A stretch of DNA of 54,715 nt from Pantanalinema sp. GBBB05 (GTDB taxonomy: Bacteria > Cyanobacteriota > Cyanobacteriia > Leptolyngbyales > Leptolyngbyaceae), in contig VRZD01000044.1 of the NCBI GenBank assembly GCA_016743235.1, forward strand, positions 1 through 54,715, given 5' to 3'. Positions 26,087-34,962 of the stretch are shown here, one piece after another (the first letter of the stretch is position 1; every line of letters begins with the position of its first letter). The notes under the pieces are model-generated. The model made no database searches. It saw only the letters and a list, made by a program, of their open reading frames with translations, and was not told where the DNA came from. Both the position numbers and the translations under genes were made by a program.

Positions 26087-27205
26087 AGTGATTAAGAACG
26101 ATCAACTGCACGTCAGAAAATTCTGAAGTGAGAATAATAGTGAAGGCTCAACTAACACTAGAAATAAACAAGTAACTGCTACCTGATCGATAGCAAGTGA
26201 GCGGAGAAGAGCGGATATAGATTGATATTTCTGGTGTCAGTAAGCTAGATGAAAATGCAAGTTTCACCCTTTCACCACAACTGATTTCTGGCAAAGGATG
26301 AATTGTTTAAATTGAGATCAAACCTCCTGGAGGTGACCGATAGGAAACGAACTGCTCGATCGCGAGTTGTGATGAGCAATGCGATCGAGAGAACAGGTTT
26401 ACAGCAATCCTTTAGCGTGGGTGAATTGAGCAAGAGTGATGAAAGATCACCCAAATGGGTTATTTTTCACCGCTCTAATCGGATTGCCAATGGTTTCTTG
26501 AGTTAGACGTTCAAGGATAAGTGTCTATCAGGAAGCAGCACTAGAAACTAACTATAAATTGACCTACCCTGATTGATCTTTCTGCTCTAAGGCACTTCCA
26601 TCTCAAGAAGTTTGAACCTGAATTTATTTAGTTTTGGGAGAAGTTGTTCTTGGCTCTCGTTAAGATACAAGTCTTAAAATCAACTTCAAACTATTAATTG
26701 GGTTTTCACTTAGTATAGCTTTTTACTTTTTGAGTTGCTGAAAAATGACATTTATCGTAAACAAGTTTTGTAAACAATCTGAATTAAGTTAGTGAATAAT
26801 GGCTGTAACTATAGTCATCTGACTTGAGACTGAGAATAGAAGTTCAAAGTGTTAAAACTTTTTTGAATTAGTTTATACAGCTTCATACTCTCTCATCCAC
26901 AAGAATTGATTGCCAGGTTAATAATTTGCAATCAATCCTGATTAAAGAATAATATTAGCTGCTGAGAATAACTCAGATTAGATGATTTTTAGAATTTAAA
27001 CTTAAAAATACTAGTTATCTCGTCAGTCAGTACAGGTATAGTAAACCTACTTTTAGATAAACACATTTCTCGCACCTAAAGGTAGAGACGAATTAATGGT
27101 TTTAATAAATACTAAACCTTCCAACTAAATAAGGGCATAGTTATGCTACACCCTTAAATTAACAATTTAAGCTCCTTTCCCTTGCTATAAATTTATGAAC
27201 AACTA
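26087..27205. other. AT-rich non-coding region upstream of the fad cluster (~1.1 kb)
   Basis: No credible gene was found. From about 26500 to 27200 the DNA is much more AT-rich than its surroundings. It contains a GTAAACAA direct repeat (26757 and 26770, 13 bp apart), a 9-bp inverted repeat at 26905-26936, and a GGGTGA/TCACCC stem at 26419-26452. It must hold the fad promoter on the minus strand and the end of the lipase transcript. A hidden small RNA or decayed gene cannot be excluded. Confidence 0.5.
26905..26936. promoter_or_regulatory. Inverted repeat, possible operator
   Basis: ATTGATTGC and GCAATCAAT are perfect 9-bp arms with a 14-nt AT-rich spacer, in the AT-rich stretch upstream of the fad cluster. 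The geometry suits a dimeric regulator; no protein can be assigned. Confidence 0.3.
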
Positions 27206-28069
27206 TCAATCCCGTAATTTACAGAGTGTTAGCTCCCCTCGGACATGCCGATCGAGCCAGTTACTAATATCTGCCGCAACTTGTTCGGCATAGATATCAT
27301 TATGGAGATCATGATAGGCATTGGGATATTCTCGGTATTCTTTATCTGCGATCGGCAGTTGTTCAAACAACAATTGGCTACTGGCAGGCAGAGCTACTGG
27401 ATCGGCGCTACCATGCAAAATTAACATGGGAATTTGTAGATTGCCGATGTGAGATCGTAGATAACGTACTGTTTGCAAAAACTCTGTCACCAGTCGAGCT
27501 GTGCCTTTCGTATGCCGTAACGGATCATGTTGATAAGCTGCCACTACTGCTGCATCCTGGGAGCCAGCATTTTGAGGAATTCCCGTGTTTAAAGTGAAGC
27601 GCGGCACAACTTGCGATAACAACTGACCGATCGCTAACCGAATTGGTGACACTCCTACTGGACCGATCGCTGGAGCCATCGCAATTACTCCCGCTAGCGT
27701 GTCTGGCTGACGCAGAGCATAGTCCAGAACGATCACGGCTCCTAAACTATGCCCCAGAACAAAGCCAGGTAACGTGGGATGCTGACTGGTGACCAATTGC
27801 CAAAAGCTGCCAAAATCAGCACGGAATTCTGACCAGGCATTAATGTAACCCCGTTGACCTGGCGATCGTCCATGACCACGTAAATCGACGCTATATATAG
27901 CGTAACCACGGGGCACTAAATAGTTGACCAGATTACTAAACAGACCGCTATGACTGCCTAAACCGGGGACGATGCCTAACACGGCTTGGGCATCCCCGTC
28001 AGGGAGCCAGCGTTGATAATACAGTGCCAAGCCATCCTGACCTGTGAATGTGCCTTCGCTATGATGCAT
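27206..28069 (-). CDS. Alpha/beta hydrolase, monoacylglycerol lipase/lysophospholipase type
   Basis: 287 residues with the Hydrolase_4 (serine aminopeptidase S33-like) layout: LYYQRWLPDG near the start, VDLRGHGRSPGQRGYI, the nucleophile elbow GHSLGAVIVLDYALR, the late Asp in LHGSADPVALP and the His in YHDLHND. This matches monoglyceride lipases and lysophospholipase L2-like enzymes that release free fatty acids. It starts at ATG 28069 with GGGAGA 6 nt upstream. Lying upstream of the fad cluster on the same strand, it could supply substrate, though a 1.1-kb gap separates them. Confidence 0.85.
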   Translation of the reverse strand: MHHSEGTFTGQDGLALYYQRWLPDGDAQAVLGIVPGLGSHSGLFSNLVNYLVPRGYAIYSVDLRGHGRSPGQRGYINAWSEFRADFGSFWQLVTSQHPTLPGFVLGHSLGAVIVLDYALRQPDTLAGVIAMAPAIGPVGVSPIRLAIGQLLSQVVPRFTLNTGIPQNAGSQDAAVVAAYQHDPLRHTKGTARLVTEFLQTVRYLRSHIGNLQIPMLILHGSADPVALPASSQLLFEQLPIADKEYREYPNAYHDLHNDIYAEQVAADISNWLDRHVRGELTLCKLRD

Positions 28070-28198
28070 ATTGGGTCTCCCATGATCGATTCAGCTGACG
28101 AATGCTACGAAAAAACTGAGATTCAGGATGAGGTGAGAGCGCCAGATTCAGCTTATTTCCTCTCAATGTAGCAAAACTTTATTAGATATTTAATTGCC

Positions 28199-29863
28199 TC
28201 AAGCCACTTCACGATTCTCGATCGCGCTTGCGCCTGGTTGATGTCGCCAATCCTGACGAGATGCCTGACTAATTAACCACAAATCAAACGGTGTTCGGCT
28301 TAAATAGGCAGTGTAATGCGGACTCAAATACGCTAGTGCTTTGGGATCATGAGTTAGATGTCCCTGGAAAAACGCTACACTCAGTGCCTGAATATACTGC
28401 TCAAAGGGCGTAACTCCCAGCTTGACTTGAGGCAAGACTTTAATCTGTAGATCCAGAGTGCGGCTGAAGCGTTGCATGTCACCTACATGCGATTTACCTT
28501 GCATCAACGCTAAATAATGATGGTTGGTGGTTAACCATTGGAAAATTCGCATTTGTTCCAGTGCCAGTGGCGCGATCGGGTCCTGACTGCCAGCAATTAA
28601 CATTACGGGAACTTGAATCTTTTGGATGCCCGCTTGCCCAAATACTTCACTTCCCACCGTATCGAGGGCCAGAATCGCTTGCACCCGATCATCGCGGAGG
28701 TGGTACAGTTGCCGAGGTAATCCTAACGCCTGACATTGCAGTAACAAAGATAAGTTGGTATCGCCTGGAGTTAACCCACAAGCTAGTTCTAGCTTGTCAA
28801 ACTGAATATTTGCTCCAGCTAAAGCAAAAGCGGTGTAGGCTCCGAAGGAATACCCCACCACCCCCACTGCGGTTAAATTCAATTTGCTCTCAAACTCTGG
28901 TGCATTCCGTCGCTCCAAATCATCCAGTAGATCGTGAATATCTAATGGTCGATCGACAAATTCTGTTAGCTGGAACACTTCCGCTGCTTCACCGGTTAGC
29001 ATCCGCCGTACCTGTTCTGTGTCACTACCAGGATGCCAGGGGGCGGCAACCAGATAGCCATAGGACGCTAGATGTCTAGCATAAGGTTCCAAATCTTCGG
29101 GATTCGAGGCAAATCCGTGGGACTGAATCACCACCGGAATGGGTTTGCTGGGTAAGGGATCTGGTTGGTAACAAACTACTTGCAACGATCGCGCTTCAAC
29201 CTTATCTGAACCATAGCTTCTCGGCGATCGTGCTGCCGTGAAAGTCAATTGCTTGACGGCAAATTGTCCAGGTTGGCGTAGATCGGGCAGTGAGGCAAAC
29301 GCGATTGCCGTTGTCTGGCTCATCTCTGCTATTGATGAGTCTCGAATGGTTGCGATCGTTGTTTCTGTCTCTTTCAGCAACCATTCCACCCGTTGGGCAG
29401 TAAATAGTAATTGATCGAGATTCAGTTGCTGAGTATCCGGAAAGCGACGCAAAAAGCTAAGGAGTGACAGACCTTCTGGATCACTTGCCATTTGCACCAA
29501 TAGATCCTGGAGGTGATGCAGGTGGTTATGATCGTCGGAAGTTGGATGAAAGAAGCGCCCAAACCACGACAATAATTGTTTCCCCATTGAGGTATGAAAG
29601 AAGTGCCGCAGTTGTGCCGGATTTAACTCCAAGCGAGTTTGTAGAATCCGCCGACATCGGGCGCGCTGTGCTTCATCCGCATCCCTCAAATAAATTTCAC
29701 AGGCTTTATTAGCAATGTAGGGTAATTTTTGTAATTCTAAAAATCCTTTTGTCCACCGGACAATTTGCAAAACTAGAGCTTTAAACTGTTGCAGTGCTGC
29801 TCGTTTTGATGCAGATTTTGATGCAGTCGGTGGCGGATCGATCGGAGAGTTGGTGTGAGCCAT
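28199..29863 (-). CDS. DUF1400-type alpha/beta hydrolase
   Basis: 554 residues. The N-terminal ~150 residues match the cyanobacterial DUF1400 domain (AQRARCRRILQTRLELNPAQ and a run of helices), and the C-terminal half is a dienelactone/PAF-acetylhydrolase-like catalytic domain: IPVVIQSHGFASNPEDLEP, nucleophile elbow GYSFGAYTAF, an Asp in AGSQDPIAP and a His in GKSHVGDM. Unlike many relatives it has no evident signal peptide, so it may be cytoplasmic. Its substrate is unknown, probably a lipid or other ester. It lies upstream of the lysophospholipase-like gene on the same strand. Confidence 0.82.
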   Translation of the reverse strand: MAHTNSPIDPPPTASKSASKRAALQQFKALVLQIVRWTKGFLELQKLPYIANKACEIYLRDADEAQRARCRRILQTRLELNPAQLRHFFHTSMGKQLLSWFGRFFHPTSDDHNHLHHLQDLLVQMASDPEGLSLLSFLRRFPDTQQLNLDQLLFTAQRVEWLLKETETTIATIRDSSIAEMSQTTAIAFASLPDLRQPGQFAVKQLTFTAARSPRSYGSDKVEARSLQVVCYQPDPLPSKPIPVVIQSHGFASNPEDLEPYARHLASYGYLVAAPWHPGSDTEQVRRMLTGEAAEVFQLTEFVDRPLDIHDLLDDLERRNAPEFESKLNLTAVGVVGYSFGAYTAFALAGANIQFDKLELACGLTPGDTNLSLLLQCQALGLPRQLYHLRDDRVQAILALDTVGSEVFGQAGIQKIQVPVMLIAGSQDPIAPLALEQMRIFQWLTTNHHYLALMQGKSHVGDMQRFSRTLDLQIKVLPQVKLGVTPFEQYIQALSVAFFQGHLTHDPKALAYLSPHYTAYLSRTPFDLWLISQASRQDWRHQPGASAIENREVA

Positions 29864-29971
29864 GACAGACCTTTACAGACGAACAACTCAGGGCTGCCCG
29901 CTCTCTCCTAGTTTCATCATGACTTAGAAAAGTAAACTGTGATACATCTGCAATGATTGGTAATTTACTCG

Positions 29972-30604
29972 TCACAATAATTTATGCATCGCTTCTTGCA
30001 GCAGCATCACCGTACCATCCGTGACGAATTGTACTGCGATCGCCAACACTAAAAAGCCTAAGATCCGGTTAAAGGCATCGACGGTTGATTTACCCAGGTG
30101 ATCCAATAAGGAATCTCCTAAAGTCAGGCATAAATATAGACTGACCCCAAGTAAGCCAATTCCCAGTAAACAGCCAAAGTAATCTAGCCACCCTGTTGCT
30201 TTGGACGCCATGCCCATGACTACACCGATAGCACCAGGGCCGCTAATCAAGGGTACGGCCATAGGTGTAAACGAAATATCCTCATGATCGATTAACGGTT
30301 TGCGATGACGTGGATGAGAAGATGTGGTCGCCTTTTCCCAGGCAACCCTAGCAATTAATAGACCGCCGGCAATTCTTAAGACTCCCAACGACAAATGGAA
30401 GAAACCCAGAATTAAGCGCCCAGCCACTAAAAAAGTGGCTAGTACCAGGATGACATTGATTACTGTATGGCGGGCTTGATGCCGACGGTATGAACGGGTA
30501 TCAACTTCTGTCAACGCATGGAAGACTGGAATGGCTCCAATCGGATTGGCGATCGGCAGTAGAGCAAGAAATGTGGCGATCGCTTGAAACCAAAGTTCAT
30601 ACAT
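29972..30604 (-). CDS. MarC-family integral membrane protein
   Basis: About 210 residues and six hydrophobic segments with the MarC signature: FLALLPIANPIGAIPVFHALT in helix 1, then FTPMAVPLISGPGAIGVVMG and a C-terminal NRILGFLVLAIAVQFVTDG. MarC was once linked to multiple antibiotic resistance, but that role was not upheld and its function is open. The frame extends to a TTG at 30610; the ATG at 30604 is the likelier start. Confidence 0.87.
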   Translation of the reverse strand: MYELWFQAIATFLALLPIANPIGAIPVFHALTEVDTRSYRRHQARHTVINVILVLATFLVAGRLILGFFHLSLGVLRIAGGLLIARVAWEKATTSSHPRHRKPLIDHEDISFTPMAVPLISGPGAIGVVMGMASKATGWLDYFGCLLGIGLLGVSLYLCLTLGDSLLDHLGKSTVDAFNRILGFLVLAIAVQFVTDGTVMLLQEAMHKLL

Positions 30605-30722
30605 AACCAATTAGAACACACGCTATCCAACTAGCTGTATCGTAAAAATCCTGCTAGTAAGTAAAATGCGCGAGTTTACCCGAGTTTTAGATGTGAACTA
30701 AGGTAAATCAGTAAAACTACGA

Positions 30723-33551
30723 TTAAACTATTTTTTGAGACCGCGATCGCACATCATCTAGCAACGCGTACAGCACTGGGACAACAATCAAACTCAGTAA
30801 CGTTGAGGTAATCAGTCCGCCAATAATCGCGATCGCCATCGGTGCTCGCAATTCGGCTCCGGCTCCCCACCCTAGGGCGATCGGTAACATGCCCAAAATC
30901 GTTGCTGCGGTGGTCATCAAGATCGGACGTAAGCGGACTGGTCCCGCTTTCAGAATGGCATCGGTGCGAGACATGCCACCCTGCCGTAACTGATTGACGT
31001 AATCGACCAGCAGAATGGCGCTTTTATTTGTCAATCCCAGGAGAAAAATAATGCCAATCACGGAAATCATCCCGAAATCACTTTGCGTGACTAGTAGGGC
31101 GAAGATGGCTCCCACGATCGACAGGGGAAGGGAAATCACAATCACTAAGGGATCTGTCCAACTACGGAACAGCAAGACCAGGACCAATAACACACTCAGG
31201 ACTGAGAGCGTTAACGTCATGCCAAAACTACCAAACACTTCTCCGGCTCGGGCTGAATCTCCGCCCAAATCGAGCGTGACATCGGCTGGCTTTACCTCAT
31301 TAGCGATCTTCACAACTTGATTGGTGGCATCTCCTAATGCCAGAGTGCCGGTCAGATTGGCACTGATGTAAGCGACACGGCGGGAATTCAGTCGGGTAAT
31401 TTCAGCGACTTTGCCCTGTTTATTCGCTTCGCCAGTAATTGTGACATCGGCAAATCCGGGTAAGGCGGCGACCCGGTCTTGAATTTTTGCTGCTGTCTGA
31501 CTCAGTGTGACTGGATTATTCCCTAGTAATGCCACTTGTAAGGGCTTTTCACCACCTGTATCAACAAACTGAATATCTTCCACACTGGTCGTTACATCGG
31601 GAATGGTTGGTAGTTGTTGCCGAATCTGATCTTGTACTTCAGTGGTGTGCTGCTTGCGATCGTGATTTAACCGCACGTATAACGTACCTTTATTGGGTTG
31701 TTGGCGAGTCCCAACCGCTGTAAAGACTGATTGCACCTCGGGTGACTTTTGAATGGTCGATTCTAGTTGTTTAGCAACTTTTAGCGAGTCATTTAAGGGA
31801 TTGACGATCGGAAACTTTCCTGCCATTAAACTAGCTGGATCAATTCCCGGTGGCAAACCAGCTTGCCCATTCGCTGCACCAGCATTTTCCGGAGCAGTAC
31901 TTCCCAATGGCAGTTGTGGTGCGCCTCCGGGTGGTACTTGAGCCGTTGGTAACCCTGTGGGAGGGGTAGTACCAGAGGGCAATTGTCCCGCCATGTCGGG
32001 AGGCATCATGGGTAGTTGGGGTAATGGTGCTGTATAGGTGACATTAAATTCCCCCCGATCGAGCTTGGGAATAAAGCCTTTTGGCAATAAGGGAATCAAG
32101 GCAATTCCAAGCACCAGACTGAGGACAGCAATTCCCATCACTAGCCAGCGATGCCGGAGTGACCAAGCCAGTAAACGGTAATAGAGGTGGGAAAAGTTGC
32201 CGGATTGTGGTGTGCCCTGGTTGGTCTGGTGACGACGGGGTTTCAGCCAATAAGCGGCGAGTAACGGTGACAAGGTGCGTGCCACCAGCAGCGAAATGAG
32301 TACTGAGGCAGACACCACAATCCCAAATGGTTTAAAGAATTGCCCAACCACATTGCCCATAAACGCGACGGGCAAAAATACTGCCGCGATCGTCAGAGTG
32401 GCAGACGTGACGGTTAACCCAATTTCATCGGTAGCGGAAATCGCCGCTTGTCGGGGTGGTTCACCTTCTTCAATATGCCGAGCGATATTCTCGACATCCA
32501 CGATCGCATCATCAACAATAATCCCAATGACTAATGCCAACGCCAACAAGGTAATCGTTTCCAGATTTAACCCCAACATTGCCATAATGATTGCCGTTCC
32601 CCACAGGGAGGTCGGAATGGCTAAAGCTGAAATTAGAGTGGCTTTCCAGTTCCACAGAAATGGATAGATCACAATCACAGACAGAATTACGGCTCCCACT
32701 AATGCCTCGATCGTGGCATGGGTAGCTTCATCAATGTAGTCTGCTTGGGTCGTAGCCTGCGTTAGCTTGAGATTAGGCAGGCTAGACTGCAACCATGCGA
32801 TCGTTTTCTCAACTTCACTGACAACCTCTAAGGTATTGGCATCGCTGCGTTTGACCACTTCGATCGCTAGAGCATCCTTACCATTAAACCGGACTGCCGA
32901 GCTGCCTGCTGCCTGGATCACCTCTTCACCCCTTTGGGTATTAGCGGGTGGCAGCTCCTTCACCTGGGCATCCGCTGGAACCCCTAATAGGGTGGCTTTC
33001 AAGACTCCCGGCACTTCTGCGATCGTCGGCAAGATTTTGCTTTGTACCGTTGTCGTTAACTCTGCTAAGGATTCCTGTGGACTCGTGACCGCATAGCTGA
33101 CAACTGCTGATTCGTTCAAGTTGATCGGCGTAATTTCATAGCTAGAGCCAGTGGGCAATGACACTTGCTTCAGCACTGTCTCGACCCGATCGCGAGACGT
33201 TTCCAGGTTGCTGCCAACGCTAAATGACAGGCTGATGATCGCTCGACCCGGATAGGTGGTAGACCGTACGGTGTCCAATCCCTGCTTGTCCAGTGATTTG
33301 AGCTGGCGTTCGATCGGCTGGGTGACTTTGGCTTCCATCCCGGAGGCATTCGTAATGGGAGCGGTAGCATTCACTACTACCACCGGAAATGTCACATCTG
33401 GGAACAGGGCATATTTGAGCGAACTAAATGCCAGAATGCCAGCGATCGAGATGGCGAGCCAAAATCCCAGAGTTAGCCAGGGATAGCGGAGCGCCAGTCG
33501 CGAAATATTAAAGCGTTCGCGCATAGAGGGAGAGCGCTGCGGCGTTGTCAT
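30723..33551 (-). CDS. RND-family (AcrB/HAE1-like) efflux transporter
   Basis: About 942 residues, a proton-driven inner-membrane exporter with the duplicated RND layout: helix 1, a large periplasmic loop, helices 2-6, a second loop and the last helices. The helix 4 proton-relay pair is in LVIGIIVDDAIVDVENIARH. Between the two halves, about residues 506-585 form a Pro/Gly/Gln-rich low-complexity insert unusual for the family. No membrane-fusion or outer-membrane partner gene is adjacent. The ATG at 33551 is preceded by AAGG 8 nt away and is preferred over the TTG at 33569. Divergent from the hpnG-like gene. Confidence 0.9.
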   Translation of the reverse strand: MTTPQRSPSMRERFNISRLALRYPWLTLGFWLAISIAGILAFSSLKYALFPDVTFPVVVVNATAPITNASGMEAKVTQPIERQLKSLDKQGLDTVRSTTYPGRAIISLSFSVGSNLETSRDRVETVLKQVSLPTGSSYEITPINLNESAVVSYAVTSPQESLAELTTTVQSKILPTIAEVPGVLKATLLGVPADAQVKELPPANTQRGEEVIQAAGSSAVRFNGKDALAIEVVKRSDANTLEVVSEVEKTIAWLQSSLPNLKLTQATTQADYIDEATHATIEALVGAVILSVIVIYPFLWNWKATLISALAIPTSLWGTAIIMAMLGLNLETITLLALALVIGIIVDDAIVDVENIARHIEEGEPPRQAAISATDEIGLTVTSATLTIAAVFLPVAFMGNVVGQFFKPFGIVVSASVLISLLVARTLSPLLAAYWLKPRRHQTNQGTPQSGNFSHLYYRLLAWSLRHRWLVMGIAVLSLVLGIALIPLLPKGFIPKLDRGEFNVTYTAPLPQLPMMPPDMAGQLPSGTTPPTGLPTAQVPPGGAPQLPLGSTAPENAGAANGQAGLPPGIDPASLMAGKFPIVNPLNDSLKVAKQLESTIQKSPEVQSVFTAVGTRQQPNKGTLYVRLNHDRKQHTTEVQDQIRQQLPTIPDVTTSVEDIQFVDTGGEKPLQVALLGNNPVTLSQTAAKIQDRVAALPGFADVTITGEANKQGKVAEITRLNSRRVAYISANLTGTLALGDATNQVVKIANEVKPADVTLDLGGDSARAGEVFGSFGMTLTLSVLSVLLVLVLLFRSWTDPLVIVISLPLSIVGAIFALLVTQSDFGMISVIGIIFLLGLTNKSAILLVDYVNQLRQGGMSRTDAILKAGPVRLRPILMTTAATILGMLPIALGWGAGAELRAPMAIAIIGGLITSTLLSLIVVPVLYALLDDVRSRSQKIV

Positions 33552-33601
33552 ACTCCAAACCTTGCCCAAGTCAAACGATAATAGACATCCTACCGTTCCA
33601 A

Positions 33602-33639
33602 CTGCCGATATTCGGCAGATTAAATCGGACTAATTCCGA
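33602..33639. promoter_or_regulatory. Two adjacent palindromes in a divergent promoter
   Basis: CTGCCGATATTCGGCAG (33602-33618) is a perfect 7-bp inverted repeat with a 3-nt centre; TCGGACTAATTCCGA (33625-33639) is a second one with 5-bp arms. They fill the 91-bp gap between the RND exporter and the hpnG-like gene and end 3 bp before the latter's ATG. They look like operators for a dimeric repressor. Confidence 0.5.
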
Positions 33640-33642
33640 GAT

Positions 33643-34326
33643 ATGCATCATCCTTCAGTCATTTTGGTGCCGCAAGGCGCAGAGTATCAAGCCGTTTGCC
33701 GTGGCTTAAAATCCGTTAAGACAATGGCTCCAAGTGTATTGCCAATTCCTGCCTGTCCTGCGCCTGCGTCTCGTCGGGTGCAGATGTTAGTAGAGACCGG
33801 ACAGTTGCCTCGCGATCGGGCGGTGGTACTTGTCGGGCTATGCGGTAGTCTTACGCCGACCTTAACCGTGGGTGATGTTGTGCTGTATCAAGCCTGTCTA
33901 GCTGGCAAGGCGACGGTATCCGAGAGCATTAGACTACCGACGGACTCTGAGTTCTTTGATCGCTGCCGCCGAAAAATGACCTTGGTAAATGGGTACACCA
34001 GCGATCGTGTAGTTTGTCTCGCCGTCGAAAAACAGCAGTTAGCTCAGCAAGTTGCGGCTCAAGTCGTAGATATGGAAGGATATTCGGTACTCAAGCTATT
34101 GAATGCGGCTGGCATAGCAGCGACGATCATCCGGGTGGTGAGTGATGATTGTCAGCATAATTTACCCGATCTAACTGGCGTGTATGATGCCGATGGTTTA
34201 CTGAAACCGGGCGTAATGGCAGGAAAAATGATCCAACACCCGATCGCCAGTTGGCATTTAATCCGGGGGGCTTTACGCGGTTTGGCAGTTTTACAAACGA
34301 CGATCGCAGCGTTATTTACCCCTTAA
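33643..34326 (+). CDS. hpnG: Hopanoid-associated nucleoside phosphorylase (HpnG-like)
   Basis: 227 residues of the purine-nucleoside-phosphorylase/MTA-SAH nucleosidase fold: VGLCGSLTPTLTVGDVVLYQ near residue 65, the substrate Glu in VVDMEGYSVLKLL and the late Asp in IRVVSDD. HpnG releases adenine from adenosylhopane to give ribosylhopane. The assignment leans on the same-strand neighbours hpnA and hpnH; on sequence alone it could be another member of the phosphorylase superfamily. Confidence 0.75.
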   Translation: MHHPSVILVPQGAEYQAVCRGLKSVKTMAPSVLPIPACPAPASRRVQMLVETGQLPRDRAVVLVGLCGSLTPTLTVGDVVLYQACLAGKATVSESIRLPTDSEFFDRCRRKMTLVNGYTSDRVVCLAVEKQQLAQQVAAQVVDMEGYSVLKLLNAAGIAATIIRVVSDDCQHNLPDLTGVYDADGLLKPGVMAGKMIQHPIASWHLIRGALRGLAVLQTTIAALFTP

Positions 34327-34409
34327 GCTGGAACATCGTCCGGTCAGGTAACAGTCAAAGCATGACAGGCTATGCCACCATCAAACGTAGATTGTTCTAA
34401 ACCCTCTCT

Positions 34410-34958
34410 ATGCGTATTCAACCCGTTCGCGCGATCGCTCTGGCGCTGCTCATCAATTTTGGTTGTTCTCTTCCTGCTCCTGCGGCTAAACGTCCGGTGC
34501 TGAACCAGCACCCGAAAACCGTAGAGCAATATTTTGGTCAGTATTGGAGCCGGAAAACTGAGCGCCTGCCTGGTGGCATCAATCAAGTCACTTACACCTA
34601 TCCAGTGCAACCATTGCGGCGTCTGTTTCCCGAAACACCAGACTTGAAATTTTCGGTCGTGTTTGTGAATAACCAGGCTCGGGAAATTGCGATTGTTTCA
34701 CCAAATGCGCAGCTGACCAAATACGCCGATCGCATGGATCAATTTTTTGCCTATGTTTTTGGGGCGCCACCCTCTCCGACCAGTCCAGTGTACAAAAAAG
34801 ACTTAACCGATCAATCCACCATGACGGGGAGTTTGCAGGCAAAAACCTTGTGTTTGGAGAATGGCATCGCTACGAGTTATGAGTGGCATAGTGTTCCAGA
34901 ATCCACGCTCTATGGCAAATTTGTGGTGGACGATCGCTGTTTGTTCCCTACTAAATAA
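34410..34958 (+). CDS. Exported protein of unknown function in the hopanoid cluster
   Basis: 182 residues with an N-terminal signal peptide (MRIQPVRAIALALLINFGC, likely cleaved after PAPAA; a Cys at residue 19 might instead be a lipobox, but the context is poor). The mature part is a compact mixed alpha/beta domain with only two Cys. I recognise no family. It lies between hpnG and hpnA with only 4 bp to the hpnA ATG, so it is very likely co-expressed with the hopanoid genes. Confidence 0.65.
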   Translation: MRIQPVRAIALALLINFGCSLPAPAAKRPVLNQHPKTVEQYFGQYWSRKTERLPGGINQVTYTYPVQPLRRLFPETPDLKFSVVFVNNQAREIAIVSPNAQLTKYADRMDQFFAYVFGAPPSPTSPVYKKDLTDQSTMTGSLQAKTLCLENGIATSYEWHSVPESTLYGKFVVDDRCLFPTK

Positions 34959-34962
34959 ACTG

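Noticed and set aside
26303..26506. 67-codon frame in the AT-rich region upstream of fadD
   Set aside because: Opposite frames are equally open, there is no ribosome site and nothing is recognisable in the product.
26880..26905. DnaA-box-like TCATCCACA in the AT-rich region, suggesting an origin
   Set aside because: A single one-mismatch copy without a cluster of boxes or dnaA/dnaN nearby is not enough.
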